From positions 1-5,972 of the forward strand of contig JAGPUU010000171.1 in the NCBI GenBank assembly GCA_018067325.1: a stretch of 5,972 nt of DNA. Direction: 5' to 3'. This DNA is from Amphritea sp. GTDB taxonomy: Bacteria > Pseudomonadota > Gammaproteobacteria > Pseudomonadales > Balneatricaceae. The translations under genes were made by a program, and so were the position numbers. Below, in pieces: positions 5,545 to 5,972 of this stretch. Numbering within the stretch: the stretch's first letter is position 1; each line of letters starts with the position of its first letter. The notes beneath the pieces were generated by a model. That model made no database searches, was not told where the DNA came from, and saw only the letters and a program-made list of their open reading frames with translations.

Positions 5545-5972
5545 TTATTCAAGAATCTCTAACTTCAGCCCTTTTGCCCTCAAACGGTCACCCCGTTCAT
5601 TAATAAAACGCTGGAATTCGGGTTCACGTAAATACTCGTGCTCTGAGACATACTCCAATGCGCTATTGAAATGGAAAGCACGAACATAGGCATCAATGCG
5701 TAGCTGCTCTATGCCTTGTGCATCAAGCAGCAACCAGGAAGGAAAATAGGATAAACCTAACTTGGACGCCCATTGTTTGGCGGACAGACGGGTTCCATCA
5801 GGTAGAGTGATCTGCGGATTGCCCTCGAGATCGATAGTTATATATGTAAAATTATTAAGTAATTGCTGAGTATCAGACCGCTCAAGAATATCGACGTCGA
5901 ATTCCAGACAATGATCACAGTCATCACTGATAAACTGTATAGCTACGGGCTTCCCTATAGGGATATCCAGTG
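5545..5972 (-). CDS. thioredoxin-fold protein with CxxC motif, 5' end outside window
   Basis: The reading frame is open from the right edge to TAA at 5545-5547 and gives the last 141 residues of a longer protein. Counting from the edge, it starts LDIPIGKPVAIQF, a typical first beta strand, followed by S-D-D-C18-D-H-C21, a CxxC redox motif without the usual tryptophan before it. Later, YFPSWLLLDAQG at about 77-88 carries the cis-proline and the strand after it, then RIDAYVRAFHF near 93-103. The final 35 residues are a charged helical tail. This order fits the thioredoxin-like group found in SoxW and similar small thiol reductases, so a disulfide-exchange role is likely. The N terminus, and hence any signal peptide or membrane anchor, is not visible. 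Its partner is unknown. It lies about 100 bases upstream of mtnN on the same strand, with no obvious terminator between them. Confidence 0.75.
   Translation of the reverse strand, partial: LDIPIGKPVAIQFISDDCDHCLEFDVDILERSDTQQLLNNFTYITIDLEGNPQITLPDGTRLSAKQWASKLGLSYFPSWLLLDAQGIEQLRIDAYVRAFHFNSALEYVSEHEYLREPEFQRFINERGDRLRAKGLKLEILE

Noticed and set aside
5492..5689. 65-codon plus-strand open frame near the mtnN start
   Set aside because: It is opposite the end of the thioredoxin-fold gene, with no plausible product or start signals.
5545..5733. Reading the thioredoxin-fold gene as a complete 62-residue protein
   Set aside because: The supposed start is a TTG, and the same frame continues open upstream to the window edge with a clear CxxC thioredoxin domain, so the short version is a truncation artefact.
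1..5972. A novel multi-gene defence, mobile or biosynthetic system
   Set aside because: The genes recognised are housekeeping or metabolic. There are no integrases, transposases, repeat arrays, toxin-antitoxin-like pairs or clustered unknown genes beyond two small isolated ones.

Overview
The window looks like ordinary chromosomal DNA of a gammaproteobacterium, probably a marine one near Oceanospirillaceae. That placement is inferred from protein similarity recognised by eye (UvrC, DUF1853, MTA/SAH nucleosidase and a human-AGT-like aminotransferase) and from moderate base composition; no search was run. Genes are tightly packed. I see no insertion sequence, phage, CRISPR array, tRNA or rRNA.

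Layout. At the left edge the first 46 codons of uvrC run leftward out of the window. A 104-residue protein I do not recognise lies just upstream of uvrC on the same strand. Divergent from these is a rightward DUF1853 gene (557-1513), which ends in a strong hairpin terminator. Facing it on the minus strand is an easily missed gene for a 47-residue single-span membrane peptide (1555-1698), with its own Shine-Dalgarno and a good sigma70-like promoter. Next comes a leftward beta-hydroxyacid dehydrogenase of the glyoxylate/tartronate semialdehyde/3-hydroxyisobutyrate group (1874-2737). It is divergent from a rightward secreted TlpA/ResA-type thioredoxin (2829-3359). A second bidirectional terminator (3395-3426) separates that gene from a leftward block: a thioredoxin-fold protein (cut by the right edge), then MTA/SAH nucleosidase (mtnN), then an alanine/serine-glyoxylate-type aminotransferase.

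How the genes may work together. The aminotransferase (glyoxylate to glycine) and the NADPH-type beta-hydroxyacid dehydrogenase (a possible glyoxylate or semialdehyde reductase) could both act on C2/C3 oxoacids. They are in separate transcription units, however, and substrates cannot be fixed from sequence. MtnN clears methylthioadenosine and S-adenosylhomocysteine. Two thioredoxin-fold proteins lie near these metabolic genes, but I see no evidence of a dedicated pathway linking them.

Novelty. I found no convincing new multi-gene system. The best second-look items are the unannotatable 104-residue gene ahead of uvrC, the 47-residue membrane peptide, a nuclease-like residue pattern in the DUF1853 protein, and a few inverted repeats in intergenic gaps.
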